DNA of 64,000 nt, taken from the NCBI RefSeq assembly GCF_012027305.1, contig NZ_SNUF01000001.1:930001-994000 (forward strand), given 5' to 3'. The stretch's first letter is position 1. Each line of letters opens with the position of its first letter. Below are positions 26,374-35,129 of this stretch, piece by piece. Position numbers and translations under genes: made by a program. The stretch comes from Thermococcus sp. MAR1 (GTDB lineage Archaea; Methanobacteriota_B; Thermococci; Thermococcales; Thermococcaceae). Below the pieces are notes generated by a model. The model saw only the letters and a list, made by a program, of their open reading frames with translations, searched no databases and had not been told where the DNA came from.

Positions 26374-29256
26374 TCAGCCCTTGGCGACGCCCATCGGGCG
26401 CATTCTCGCCACGAGGTTCGCTATCCCCGCCTCGTGGACGACGTTGACGACGTTGTCAACGCTCTTGTAAGCTCCAGGTGCCTCCTCGGCAACGACCCTC
26501 AGCGAAGCCGCGCGGACGTAGATTCCCCTCTGGAGGAGTTCATTCCTCAGCCTGTCCCCGCGGTACTGTCTCGTTGCGGCCTTCCTGCTGAGCAACCTGC
26601 CTGCACCGTGGCACGAGCTTCCGAAGGTTTCCCTCATCGAGCCCTCGGCACCAGCAAGAACGTAGCTCGCGGTTCCCATCGAACCTGGAATCAGAACCGG
26701 CTGACCGACATCCCTGTAGGACTTCGGAACGTCCGGGTGGCCGGCAGGGAAGGCCCTCGTGGCTCCCTTCCTGTGGACGACCACCTTGACCTTCTTCCCA
26801 TCGACCTCGTGCTCCTCGACCTTCGCTATGTTGTGAGCCACGTCGTAGACTATATGCATCTCCATGTCTTCTGCTTTTCTCTTGAAGACCTCCTCAAAGC
26901 TCTCCCTGACCCAGTGGGTTATCATCTGCCGGTTGGCCCAGGCGAAGTTTGCAGCTGCCTTCATCGCGCTGAAGTACCTCTGCCCCTCCTCCGTCTGGAA
27001 GGGGACGCTGACGAGCTCACGGTCAGGCCACGGCACACCGTACTTTCTGTTGGCCTTCTCCATTATCCTGAGGTAGTCGCTCGCCACCTGGTGGCCCAAA
27101 CCGCGCGAACCTGTGTGAACCATCACAACGACCTGTCCCTCGAAGAGGCCATAAGCTTTGGCTATCTTCTCGTCAAAGACCCTATCAACCACCTGAACCT
27201 CGAGGAAGTGGTTTCCTGAGCCGAGGGAACCGAGCTGTGGAGCGCCTCTCTGCTTCGCCTTCTGGCTCACCGCCCCGGGGTTGGCACCTTCCATTCTGCC
27301 GCCTTCCTCCAGGTGCTCCAAGTCCTCCTTCCAGCCGTAGCCGTTGTCAACTGCCCACTTGGCTCCATCAGCCAAGACGTCATCGAGCTGGCTCCAGTGG
27401 AGCCTCACCCTACCTTTACTCCCAAGTCCGCTCGGAACGTTTTTGAAGAGCGTATCGACGAGCTCCTTTATCTTTGGTCTGACTTCCTTCTCGGTGAGGT
27501 TGGTCCGGATTAGGCGGACGCCGCAGTTGTGGACTACTACGCCGTTGGCTATGAAGTTGTGGGCGCTGTGATAAACGCCGATGTCGTAGAACTTGGTGTA
27601 GTCCGGCTTGACCCGCTCTATCTTTACGACTTTTTCAGCCACAAAGCCACCTTCGTAGCCCCTTTCCTTCACAAACTCCTCGAAGGTCGGAAAGTCCTTG
27701 GGAACGCGTGGCTCCTTTTCACCCTCGTAGATTGCCCTCTCGACGAAGCGCTTGTTAACTACATCCTTAACGGACTCATAGGCCTTCTTGACACTTCTGG
27801 TTTCTTCGTAAACCTTCCTCGCGGTTTCAGAGGCTCGCTTTCTCTCGGCTTTAACACGCTCTTTGAACTTCAGGTAGGCGTAGGCGATTAGGCCCTTGGC
27901 CTTCTTTTCAAGGTCGTACTCGTAGTTTATCCTCCCGAGGAAGTTCCTTATGCTATCCTCGCCGACGAGGGCGAGCCGGTAGGTGACACCCTTCTTCGAC
28001 TTAATCCTGTAAACCGTCGTCCTAACGCCGAACTCTGCGAGAAGCTTTGTTATATCATCCATGAACTCCTTAATGTTCGCCTCAAGTTCTTTTGCCTTCG
28101 ACTGGGTGAGGTTTATTGGCAATGGAGTGTTGCCCTTGAACTCGACGATGCTTCCATCTGCCGCAAAAAGTCCGGCAAGGAAGTTCCTCTTTATCCAGAG
28201 CGGGGCTTCCTTGATCCACTCCGGAATTCTGTAGGTTTTCTCAGCCTTCCTGCCCCTAGGCATCCCGAGGTTCTCCATGAGCAGGGCAAAGCTCCTCGAT
28301 GTAACCCTGAGCTCTGCCGAAACGCTTTTACCTTCGTACTCACCGCTGACGGTCTCGATGCGATAATCTCTCTCGCGCACGTAGAGGTTTGCTTTGATTC
28401 CGAGCCTCTCAAGGTCCTTCTTGAGCTCCCTCAGCGTCCCCTCTTTTCCATAGAAGCTCAGGTAAAGCCTTTCGTCCATCTCACCGAGGTGGCCGTCGCC
28501 GAATGCAAAGCCGAGGATTCTCGCAAGGGTTCCGAGCCTTGGGTCGTTCCAGTGGAGGGGCAGGAGCTTCCTCTCGCGCAGAAACATTAGCACTTGGTTA
28601 TCAACGCCCTCGAAGTCCTTCTCGCTCAGGAGAACTCCTCCCCTCCCCTCGAACTTAACGCCCTCGAAGGGATAAACTAAGACCTCATCGCCTTCCCTTA
28701 GGTTTCCAAGGTAAACGTAGCCCTGTGGTGTTAAAACCGGGTGGTCTTCACTGCCCTCGATGATCCTTCCCGACTCGGTGACGATTCTAACTGCAAGCTC
28801 TTTCTCCTCAACCTCCCTCTCGGCAACGAAAGCAACATCCGAAAAGTCGTTGTGACCTTCATCAATGTCGTAAACCCTGAGTCCCTGGAGTTTGAACCTC
28901 TCGGGCATCTCCTCAACTTTAACCCAGTATCCATGCTCGGTAAGGACTTTCGAGTTGGGGGCAAGGCAGTTAATGTCGTATCCGACGCCCCCGGGGCTTA
29001 TCACGCCCTCTTTGACGTCAAAGGCCGCGACACCGCCAATGGGGAAGCCGTAGCCCTGATGGCCGTCGGGCATGACTATGGAATACTTGTAGATGCCAGG
29101 GAGCATCGCAACGTTGGCGGCCTGCTCAAGGGTTCTATCTCCGCGCATCTTCTCTATCAGCTGGTCGTCAGCGTAAACCCTGCCCGGAACTCTCATGCGC
29201 TTGTCGTACTTCGGTATCTCCCAGCGAATCTTGTCTATCCTCTTCAGCGGCACCAT
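26374..29256 (-). CDS. rtcB: tRNA-splicing ligase RtcB with in-frame intein
   Basis: A 960-residue precursor. Residues 1-96 and 578-960 form a complete ~479-residue RtcB, the GTP- and Mn-dependent ligase that joins 2',3'-cyclic phosphate and 5'-OH RNA ends in tRNA splicing. An intein of 481 residues interrupts GYDIN/CGVR directly before the conserved metal-binding Cys. The catalytic region HNIAKVEEH, the [10 protein letters not shown] loop and the guanylated histidine region SSCHGAGR are present in the C-extein. The enzyme can only be active after protein splicing. Start at ATG with GGAGGTGGAAGG. It lies downstream of the archease gene, its known activator. Confidence 0.96.
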   Translation of the reverse strand: MVPLKRIDKIRWEIPKYDKRMRVPGRVYADDQLIEKMRGDRTLEQAANVAMLPGIYKYSIVMPDGHQGYGFPIGGVAAFDVKEGVISPGGVGYDINCLAPNSKVLTEHGYWVKVEEMPERFKLQGLRVYDIDEGHNDFSDVAFVAEREVEEKELAVRIVTESGRIIEGSEDHPVLTPQGYVYLGNLREGDEVLVYPFEGVKFEGRGGVLLSEKDFEGVDNQVLMFLRERKLLPLHWNDPRLGTLARILGFAFGDGHLGEMDERLYLSFYGKEGTLRELKKDLERLGIKANLYVRERDYRIETVSGEYEGKSVSAELRVTSRSFALLMENLGMPRGRKAEKTYRIPEWIKEAPLWIKRNFLAGLFAADGSIVEFKGNTPLPINLTQSKAKELEANIKEFMDDITKLLAEFGVRTTVYRIKSKKGVTYRLALVGEDSIRNFLGRINYEYDLEKKAKGLIAYAYLKFKERVKAERKRASETARKVYEETRSVKKAYESVKDVVNKRFVERAIYEGEKEPRVPKDFPTFEEFVKERGYEGGFVAEKVVKIERVKPDYTKFYDIGVYHSAHNFIANGVVVHNCGVRLIRTNLTEKEVRPKIKELVDTLFKNVPSGLGSKGRVRLHWSQLDDVLADGAKWAVDNGYGWKEDLEHLEEGGRMEGANPGAVSQKAKQRGAPQLGSLGSGNHFLEVQVVDRVFDEKIAKAYGLFEGQVVVMVHTGSRGLGHQVASDYLRIMEKANRKYGVPWPDRELVSVPFQTEEGQRYFSAMKAAANFAWANRQMITHWVRESFEEVFKRKAEDMEMHIVYDVAHNIAKVEEHEVDGKKVKVVVHRKGATRAFPAGHPDVPKSYRDVGQPVLIPGSMGTASYVLAGAEGSMRETFGSSCHGAGRLLSRKAATRQYRGDRLRNELLQRGIYVRAASLRVVAEEAPGAYKSVDNVVNVVHEAGIANLVARMRPMGVAKG
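27526..28968 (-). mobile_element. RtcB intein with LAGLIDADG homing endonuclease
   Basis: A 481-codon intein. Its first residue is Cys (CLAPNSKVL, splice block A), block B carries GSEDHPVLT, two LAGLIDADG-like helices are visible ([16 protein letters not shown] and [12 protein letters not shown]), and the C-terminus is [12 protein letters not shown] with the catalytic His-Asn pair, followed by extein Cys. Boundaries are read directly: the TGC codon at 28966-28968 is intein residue 1 and the AAC at 27526-27528 is its last. All splice residues are present, so splicing is predicted active. The endonuclease motifs look intact, but invasion ability is untested. Confidence 0.95.
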
Positions 29257-29316
29257 CCTTCCACCTCCGTTTTAGATTACCCTAACGTTATTTTAAGCTT
29301 TCGAGGGACGGAAATG

Positions 29317-29766
29317 TTACTCCAGCTTCAGCCTCCTCTCCCTCGGCACGTAGTTTATGAGCTTTCCAGCTTTAGCCTTGGCCGAGCCGAGGTAGTAGGA
29401 GCGCCACTTAACTATTACCCACCCATGGAGGTTCTTATCTTCAATCTCGACGCTCTCACCCGCCAGATACAGCCTCGCCCTCTCGTCGTCCAGCTCTACG
29501 ACGTTCTTCGTGGCCTTTGGCCCAACGAGGAAGGAACCCTCGATGCTCAGCCTTATCCCATCGCTCTCTATTCTCCCGAAGTACACCCCGTTTCTGTCGG
29601 GGCCCCTGATTTCAAGGGGGCATGGCTTCCAGGCGTAGACCTTGTGATACCTCCCGCGTATCTCGTAGAGGAGATCAGGTGCATAGCCGTAGTTCTCAAG
29701 GAGGAGTTTTTTGACGAGTTCGGCGTCATTCGTCTGCCCTATCTCAGCCCTTGGGTTTTCGCTCAT
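29317..29766 (-). CDS. PUA-like protein of the NOL1/NOP2/fmu-associated family
   Basis: A 149-residue protein resembling the small family (COG3270-like) found next to, or fused to, NOL1/NOP2/Sun RNA m5C methyltransferases. The C-terminal half (LHGWVIVKWRSYYLGSAKAKAGKLINYVPRERR) has the strand pattern and basic residues of an RNA-binding PUA-type domain. It overlaps the methyltransferase gene upstream by 4 bases, so it is probably its RNA-binding partner; rtcB follows after 60 bp. The family identification is moderately sure and the role is inferred. Confidence 0.75.
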   Translation of the reverse strand: MSENPRAEIGQTNDAELVKKLLLENYGYAPDLLYEIRGRYHKVYAWKPCPLEIRGPDRNGVYFGRIESDGIRLSIEGSFLVGPKATKNVVELDDERARLYLAGESVEIEDKNLHGWVIVKWRSYYLGSAKAKAGKLINYVPRERRLKLE

Positions 29767-30698
29767 TCCGCTCCCTCCGCCTTGACTATCTTGGCTATGA
29801 AGAACGCCTCTGTGTCGTTGTCGTTTGGATGAATTCTGAGGGCTTTTTTCAGCTCCTCAGAGTAGGTTCTCCCCTCCCACTCAAGGACCGGCTCGCTGGT
29901 CTTCACCGGCAGATCTATCGGCTCAAGCCTCGCGTCGGTCTTCCTCAGGAGGTAATCAACGACCTCCTCGTTCTCCAGGGGGTCTATCGTGCATGTTGAG
30001 TAAACCAGAGTCCCGCCCGGCTTGAGCGCCCGGTAGGCGGCCAGGATGAGCCTCTTCTGAACCTTCATGTACTTGATGACGCCCCTCAGGCGCCACTCAG
30101 AGAGAAACTTCCACCTCTTTCTTATCATTCCCACAGAAGAGCACGGAGCGTCGAGGAGAATCCTGTCAAAAGTATTTTCAAAACGGCCGAAGTAAGCACC
30201 GTCCTTTGTGGTTACGCGGGTATTTAAGACGCCCATCCTGTTAAGGTTCGCTATGAGGACGTTGGCCCTGCTGAGCTTCGGGTCGTTTGCTATTATGCAT
30301 CCCTCGTTCTCCATGTATTGCGCTATTTGCCCGGTCTTCGAGCCAGGTGCTGCCGCCATGTCGAGAACCAGCTCACCTGGCTTCGGATCGAGTACCACCG
30401 GGGGAATCATGGAGCTCGCTTCCTGGCCGAAGATCAGGCCAAGGCTGTGTTCCGGCACCTTCGCGAGGTTGTCAACGTTGATGAAAAAGCCCTCGCGAAC
30501 CCAGGGGATGGGTTCGAGCTCGAACTCCTCCTTGAGCCTCTCAACGACCACCTCAAGCGGTGCTTTCAGCGTGTTCACCCTTATGCTCTGCCTGAGCGGT
30601 TTAACTAAAAACTCCCAGAACTCGTCCGTGTCTTCGAGCATCGAATAGCGCTCGTAAAAGGCCGGATTGGTTTCTTTAATCCTGTCCCTCGCGCTCAT
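29763..30698 (-). CDS. NOL1/NOP2/Sun-family RNA m5C methyltransferase
   Basis: A 311-residue SAM-dependent RNA cytosine-5 methyltransferase. The SAM-binding motif DMAAAPGSKTGQ, the DAPCSSVG motif (Cys that releases product) and STCTIDPLENE (nucleophilic Cys) are all present. In Pyrococcus abyssi a homologue adjacent to archease methylates several tRNA cytosines and its specificity is improved by archease; the same neighbour lies 9 bp upstream here, supporting tRNA as substrate. It overlaps the PUA-like gene by 4 bases. Confidence 0.93.
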   Translation of the reverse strand: MSARDRIKETNPAFYERYSMLEDTDEFWEFLVKPLRQSIRVNTLKAPLEVVVERLKEEFELEPIPWVREGFFINVDNLAKVPEHSLGLIFGQEASSMIPPVVLDPKPGELVLDMAAAPGSKTGQIAQYMENEGCIIANDPKLSRANVLIANLNRMGVLNTRVTTKDGAYFGRFENTFDRILLDAPCSSVGMIRKRWKFLSEWRLRGVIKYMKVQKRLILAAYRALKPGGTLVYSTCTIDPLENEEVVDYLLRKTDARLEPIDLPVKTSEPVLEWEGRTYSEELKKALRIHPNDNDTEAFFIAKIVKAEGAE

Positions 30699-30707
30699 GG
30701 AACCACC

Positions 30708-31136
30708 TCAGATGTCCGGAACCAGCTGCGCCATCCATCTCCCGTCCGGTAGCCGCTCTATCTTCATCTCGTGGTAGGTTATCGCCTTCACCTCTTCCTT
30801 CGGCTCGTGCTTCTCGTAATCCAAGGGCTCACCGCAGGCCTTGGCTTTAAGCCGGTAGCCCTCCGTGGTCTTCTCAATCTCAACGTCAACGTCTCCAAAG
30901 ACCAGCCCTTCCATGTCGTGAAGCACGAGAAGCTCCTCAAGGAAGTTGTAGAGGAGCGCCATCATGTCTTCACCCTCGGCCTCGACCTGGCGGCATTCTT
31001 TGCTCTCGACCTTCCTCACATCAACCATCACGTCAAAGAGCGCCAGCGCAACGGCCTCGAAGGCCTCCTCAAGGCTCTCGCCGTAGCCCCTGATTCCAAC
31101 GTCAGCCGTGTGCTCGTAGTGCTCCCACTTCCTCAT
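30708..31136 (-). CDS. Archease
   Basis: A 142-residue archease. The N-terminal [11 protein letters not shown] and the acidic metal-site cluster (residues D13, and the C-terminal [10 protein letters not shown]...DI end) fit the family. Archease speeds RtcB guanylation and also modulates the tRNA m5C methyltransferase in P. abyssi. Here it is followed by exactly those partners: the methyltransferase 9 bp downstream and rtcB two genes further. It is preceded by VapC with only a 12-bp gap, so no independent promoter is obvious. Confidence 0.95.
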   Translation of the reverse strand: MRKWEHYEHTADVGIRGYGESLEEAFEAVALALFDVMVDVRKVESKECRQVEAEGEDMMALLYNFLEELLVLHDMEGLVFGDVDVEIEKTTEGYRLKAKACGEPLDYEKHEPKEEVKAITYHEMKIERLPDGRWMAQLVPDI

Positions 31137-31148
31137 CTTCTCACCTCC

Positions 31149-31604
31149 TCATTCCAGTAAGACTGTCCTGAGTCCCTCCTTCAGGGCAATCTCACCGAGC
31201 CTCTTATCAGCGGTGTAAAACTCATGAGCGGACTCGTATTTGGCCGAGACTATCTGAAGTGCATCGGCCTGATAAATATGGTGTCGCCCTATAATTTCCC
31301 ATGAATCCGCCAGAAGCATAGAGTGGACGGGAACTATCTCCAGGACTCCGATGGTTGACATCCTCTTGACGTCTGTCAGGAAGGCCCTCCTTACGAAGTC
31401 GTGGGTCTTCTCGTCGAGTTCTCCCCGTCTTCTCTTCCTATCAAAGACTCCCAAAGCCTCCCCGACGTTCCAGAGACTCGTTATGAGTTTGATTTCCCCG
31501 CTGTAGGCCTTTTTGTAGAGTTCTTGGATAACCTCGCTTCCGCTCTCCTCTATGTAGCGTTTAATGAGTGCGCTACTGTCCAAGTAGACTCTTCTCGCGT
31601 TCAT
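31149..31604 (-). CDS. vapC: VapC-type PIN-domain toxin (second module)
   Basis: A 151-residue PIN protein with acidic residues D9 (YLDSSAL), E49 (NVGEAL), D114 (QADALQ) and D133 (TADKRL), the expected four-residue metal site. It overlaps the 3' end of the antitoxin gene by 32 bases. The archease gene begins 12 bases beyond its stop, so toxin and RNA-repair genes may share a transcript. The target RNA is not predictable. Confidence 0.88.
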   Translation of the reverse strand: MNARRVYLDSSALIKRYIEESGSEVIQELYKKAYSGEIKLITSLWNVGEALGVFDRKRRRGELDEKTHDFVRRAFLTDVKRMSTIGVLEIVPVHSMLLADSWEIIGRHHIYQADALQIVSAKYESAHEFYTADKRLGEIALKEGLRTVLLE

Positions 31605-31830
31605 CCCTCATCTCCCTCACTAGTTCGGATGCCGGCTTTCCCTTGGCCTTGACGGGCTCGAACCATATCGGAATGTCTGAATCGTCTACATTTATCAGCT
31701 CCCTGACTATGTAGTTCCTCATTGCTTCTTCCAGTAGCTTGCTGACCTCGCTTCCCTCCCTGATTGCCAGTTCCTTGAACTCCTTCCACAGCTCCTCGTC
31801 CACGTAGATGCTCGTCTTGACCCTACCCAT
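31573..31830 (-). CDS. vapB: Ribbon-helix-helix antitoxin VapB (second module)
   Basis: An 85-residue protein with an N-terminal ribbon-helix-helix ([23 protein letters not shown], strand followed by two helices) for operator binding, and a C-terminal tail that should occupy the PIN active site. A minus-strand TATA box GTTTATATAC (about 31858-31867) and GGTGG upstream of the ATG give it a clear promoter. It forms a divergent pair with panB. Autoregulation is expected from the family. Confidence 0.88.
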   Translation of the reverse strand: MGRVKTSIYVDEELWKEFKELAIREGSEVSKLLEEAMRNYIVRELINVDDSDIPIWFEPVKAKGKPASELVREMRDEREKSLLGQ

Positions 31831-31921
31831 CGAACCACCTGTAATGAATTACCGACATAGGTATATAAACCCATCGAAACCGTTAATTAGACCGCCCTCC
31901 AACCCTCCAGAGGTGGAGAAC

Positions 31922-32779
31922 ATGAGGGAGATAACGCCTCGGAAAATAATCGAGATGAAGGGAAAGGAAAAGATAGCCATGATAACCGCTTACGATTATC
32001 CCTCAGCGCTCATAGCAGACAAAGCGGGGATGGACATAATCTTTATCGGAGATTCCCTGGGAATGGTTGTTTACGGCGAGGAAAACACGCTCAACGTCAC
32101 GATGGAGCAGATGGTCTTCCACACCAGGGCGGTCTCGAAGGCCGTCAAAAGGGCACTCGTTTTGGCCGATATGCCATTTGGAAGCTATGAGATCAATATC
32201 GACGAAGGCGTTAGAAACGCCGTAAGACTCATTCAGGCCGGGGCGGATGCTGTGAAGATAGAAGGGGGCTACGACCACAGGAAGCTCGTTAAAAAGCTCG
32301 TCCGCATGGGCATACCGGTTATGGGGCACACCGGGCTTACCCCGCAGCGCTACCTCCGCCTCGGAGGTTACCGGCTGATGGGAGAGACCGAGGAAGAGAT
32401 AGAGGAAATCCTCCGCGATGCTAAGGCACTTGAGAAGGCCGGTGCCTTTGCTGTGGTCCTGGAGTTCACGCTCGCCGACGTTGCGAAGCTTGTAACCGAA
32501 GAAGTCTCAATTCCCACCATAGGCATAGGCTCCGGCCCCTGGGTCGATGGGCAGGTTCTCGTCTGGCACGACCTCCTGGGAATCTACGAAGAGACCCCAC
32601 CCTTTGTCAAGAAGTACGCCGACATCGGCGGGATGATGCGCCTGGCGATTGAGAGCTACCGGGAGGAGGTTAAAGGCGGCGTGTTTCCGGGCAGGGAGCA
32701 CTACTGGGAGTTCCTCGATAAGGAGGACTTCAAGAAAAAGGCCGCGCATGCCCTGAAGAAACTGAGAGAGGAGGATTGA
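31922..32779 (+). CDS. panB: Ketopantoate hydroxymethyltransferase PanB
   Basis: A 285-residue PanB, which adds a hydroxymethyl group from methylenetetrahydrofolate (or its archaeal equivalent) to 2-oxoisovalerate, the first step toward pantoate and coenzyme A. Metal-binding and substrate residues are in [22 protein letters not shown] and GHTGLTPQ, and the general base is in LEFTLADV. The frame opens upstream at 31808, but GAGGTGGAGAAC precedes the ATG at 31922 and homologues begin MREITP. The glycosyltransferase gene follows with no gap. Confidence 0.95.
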   Translation: MREITPRKIIEMKGKEKIAMITAYDYPSALIADKAGMDIIFIGDSLGMVVYGEENTLNVTMEQMVFHTRAVSKAVKRALVLADMPFGSYEINIDEGVRNAVRLIQAGADAVKIEGGYDHRKLVKKLVRMGIPVMGHTGLTPQRYLRLGGYRLMGETEEEIEEILRDAKALEKAGAFAVVLEFTLADVAKLVTEEVSIPTIGIGSGPWVDGQVLVWHDLLGIYEETPPFVKKYADIGGMMRLAIESYREEVKGGVFPGREHYWEFLDKEDFKKKAAHALKKLREED

Positions 32780-33448
32780 ATGCTGGATGGAAAACGGGTA
32801 AGCGTTGTGATTCCAGCGTACAACGAAGAAAAGCGCCTTCCCAACGTTCTGGATAGGATACCTGACTTTATCGACGAGGTAATAGTAGTTGACGACGGCT
32901 CCGGCGATGCGACTTACGAGGTGGCACGGGCGTTCTTCGAGAAGGACCCCAGGGTAAAGGCGATCCGACTCGAGAGGAACTGCGGCAAGGGCTGCGCAAT
33001 GAGAAGGGGCATTGAAGAAGCCTCTGGGGACGTGATAGTTTTCATCGATGCCGACGGACAGCACAAACCCGAGGAGATAAGGAACCTCGTGGAGCCTATA
33101 GTCCGTGGTGAGGCCGATCTTGTGATAGGGGCTAGGAAAGTTGAAGAAGCCGGAAAGAGACCCCTTCACAGAAGGCTCAGCAACATAATAACGACTCGCC
33201 TCATACGCCTCAAGCTACGGCAGTACGTCTACGACACCCAGAGCGGCTTCAGGGCGTTCAGCCGGAAGTTCCTCCCGGAGATAGAGAGCGACCGCTACGA
33301 GGTCGAAACCGAGATGCTGATTAAAGCTGCAAAGATGGGAGCACGAATACAGGAAGTGCCGGTGAGTATGATATACGATCCCTCCCGGGAGGGACGTTTC
33401 GGCCCGAGAGACGTTTTTCGATTCCTTAGAGCACTTTTCAAGTCCTGA
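32780..33448 (+). CDS. Family 2 glycosyltransferase (dolichol-phosphate-sugar synthase-like)
   Basis: A 222-residue GT-A fold enzyme. Visible are the nucleotide-sugar motif VVIPAYNEE at the N-terminus, VVDDGSGD, the metal-binding DADGQH and the acceptor-loop DTQSGFRAFSR. It has no C-terminal transmembrane segments, like single-domain dolichol-phosphate mannose synthases that charge lipid carriers for archaeal N-glycosylation. The ATG abuts the panB stop codon, indicating cotranscription, although no metabolic link is evident. The sugar is unknown. Confidence 0.87.
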   Translation: MLDGKRVSVVIPAYNEEKRLPNVLDRIPDFIDEVIVVDDGSGDATYEVARAFFEKDPRVKAIRLERNCGKGCAMRRGIEEASGDVIVFIDADGQHKPEEIRNLVEPIVRGEADLVIGARKVEEAGKRPLHRRLSNIITTRLIRLKLRQYVYDTQSGFRAFSRKFLPEIESDRYEVETEMLIKAAKMGARIQEVPVSMIYDPSREGRFGPRDVFRFLRALFKS

Positions 33449-34280
33449 TCTCACTTTCCACCCTAACCGCGCCCAGTGTTCCCAGGGTAATGAGGAGGAA
33501 ACCGAGGGCATGATAGACTGTAAAGCTTTCACCGAGCAAGACGCCCAGTCCGATTGCAACTGCCGGCGCTGGCGTTATGATGGCGGTGGCCTTGGAGAGG
33601 TTGATGAGCTTTATCGAGCGGTACCAGACCAGCTGACCGACGGCTATCACCAGGCCCTCCGCAATAACAAAGCGAGAGAACTCTAGGCCGGTGGCAATGG
33701 CAAATGGAAAGAGCAGTAGAAATCCGAAGGTATTCCTTAGAGCCGCTATCGTGGGTGGACTGTATGGCAGTCTTTTGGCTATTACGTGGCCCAATTGCCA
33801 GAAGAAAGGAACTAGGAGAAGAAGGAAATCGCCGAGGTGGAGCTCCATCGAGCGTCCCTGGAGTATGACAACGATCAATCCAACCAGTACGGCGGTGGAG
33901 TAGCCAATCAACCTCCGCGTTATTCTCTCGCCGAGGAAAAGCCACGAGAGGAAGAACGAGAAGAGCACCTCGCTCCGCGTTATCAGGGCAGCGTTTATTG
34001 CCGTGCTCATTCGCACTCCAAATGAGTACGCTAGGTAGGCGAGGGCCGTGCCGAAAAGACCCATGAAAAAGGCTCCCTTTAGATTCCTCGGATTCTCCCT
34101 GATTTCTTCCAGTCCTCCTGAAACGATGAGTTTGACCCACAGAAGGAGAGACGCCACGAGTGCCGAAAAGGCGGCAAAGCTTATGGGATTAGACGGGTTA
34201 GACTTTATCACAACCGGCTCAAGGCCATAAATAAACATCCCGACGATTGCGAAGAGCGCGCCGAGGGTTTCCCGTCTCAT
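33438..34280 (-). CDS. EamA/DMT-family transporter
   Basis: A 280-residue membrane protein with about ten transmembrane helices arranged as two EamA repeats (one in residues ~5-135 and the second in ~145-272), the drug/metabolite transporter layout. Typical short loops such as GERITRR and GESFTVYHALG end each half. The substrate is unknown. Its final 11 bases overlap the convergent glycosyltransferase gene. GAGGTG lies upstream of the ATG. Confidence 0.88.
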   Translation of the reverse strand: MRRETLGALFAIVGMFIYGLEPVVIKSNPSNPISFAAFSALVASLLLWVKLIVSGGLEEIRENPRNLKGAFFMGLFGTALAYLAYSFGVRMSTAINAALITRSEVLFSFFLSWLFLGERITRRLIGYSTAVLVGLIVVILQGRSMELHLGDFLLLLVPFFWQLGHVIAKRLPYSPPTIAALRNTFGFLLLFPFAIATGLEFSRFVIAEGLVIAVGQLVWYRSIKLINLSKATAIITPAPAVAIGLGVLLGESFTVYHALGFLLITLGTLGAVRVESEIRT

Positions 34281-34379
34281 ACTTCTTTCTCAGCACCTCA
34301 TCTTAAAAAATCCTCGGAAAATCGTGGAGACTTCTACAAACTCCTGCGGCCAAGGAAAGCCCAAGTAAAGCCCCTCCAT

Positions 34380-34400
34380 ATCTTGGATTTTGTCCAAGAT
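34380..34400. repeat. Perfect 8-bp hairpin in a 232-bp intergenic region
   Basis: ATCTTGGA (34380-34387) and TCCAAGAT (34393-34400) are perfect complements around TTTTG. It lies between divergent genes, about 100 bp from the EamA start and 70 bp before the TATA box GTTTAAATAC (34470-34479) of the downstream gene. It could be an operator or part of a small RNA. I found no C/D-box motifs beside it. The rest of 34281-34512 shows nothing else I can assign. Confidence 0.4.
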
Positions 34401-34512
34401 GGTGGGCAAGCTCCAGATTGTGGGGACACACGTAACAAAAAAGAATAAAACTAAAACTTAAAGTCACAAGGTTTAAATACAGCGATAACAAGATTATAAT
34501 GGGGGAATCGGG

Positions 34513-34944
34513 GTGGCGGCGATAACTACAGGGTCCCTCACGATGAAGAGGATAGAGGCGTTCGGATTCACGATTCTAATCGTCGGAGCTATACTCCTAG
34601 CCGCCACCCTGTGGGGAGTCTCGTACAAGTTCCAGGAGAACATCGTGATACCTGCTGGGGGGTACTACGCATACAAGCTGGACGGCTACGAATGGAGCGT
34701 GATACAGTTCTCCGTGAAGTCCAACGAACCGGTGACTATATGTATCACGGACGAAGTGGGCTTCAGAATCCTGAAATCCGGCGATGGTGCATTGTGTCTG
34801 TTCAAGGTCGACGGTGCCACCAAGGTTGACAAAATCTGGCGGTTCCCCAAGAACGGTCCGATGTACCTGATAATAATCCCCGACTCAAAAGGCGGCCCCG
34901 TTTCAATCTCCCTCCGTGTGAAGGGTGGGCTGATTCTGTGGTGA
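34513..34944 (+). CDS. Small membrane-anchored extracytoplasmic protein
   Basis: A 143-residue protein starting at GTG (GGGGG about ten bases upstream), or possibly at the ATG at 34543. One transmembrane segment (about residues 18-38, FTILIVGAILLAATLWGV) is followed by a ~100-residue beta-rich domain with two cysteines (TICITDE, ALCLFK). It is likely anchored with the domain outside the cell. A TATA box is at 34470-34479. The family is not recognised. Confidence 0.7.
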   Translation: MAAITTGSLTMKRIEAFGFTILIVGAILLAATLWGVSYKFQENIVIPAGGYYAYKLDGYEWSVIQFSVKSNEPVTICITDEVGFRILKSGDGALCLFKVDGATKVDKIWRFPKNGPMYLIIIPDSKGGPVSISLRVKGGLILW

Positions 34945-35013
34945 GCTTCAATTGAAGGGGTAGTCCAAAAGGACTTTTCCGAAGTAAGGGCTTTGAGAAA
35001 GGGACGAAGATTG

Positions 35014-35090
35014 TGGAGCCGGGAGCGGGATTTGAACCCGCGACCTGCGGATTACGAGTCCGCCGCCCTGCCGAGCTAGGCTACCCCGGC
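35014..35090 (-). tRNA. tRNA-Thr (anticodon CGU)
   Basis: Complete cloverleaf on the minus strand: acceptor stem GCCGGGG/TCCCGGC (last pair G-U), D arm with GCTCGGCAGGGC, anticodon arm GCGGA-CTCGTAA-TCCGC giving anticodon CGU (complement of 35054-35056), T arm with GTTCAAATC, discriminator U and a genome-encoded CCA. It reads ACG threonine codons. No intron is present. Confidence 0.96.
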
Positions 35091-35114
35091 ACCCGATGTT
35101 AAGGTTCACGGGAA

Positions 35115-35123
35115 GTTTATAAG
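35115..35123 (-). promoter_or_regulatory. tRNA-Thr TATA box
   Basis: CTTATAAAC on the minus strand, centred about 29 bases before the tRNA 5' end, predicts initiation just upstream of the mature end. It lies between the tRNA and the PAP2 stop codon at 35130. Confidence 0.65.
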
Positions 35124-35129
35124 TTTTTC

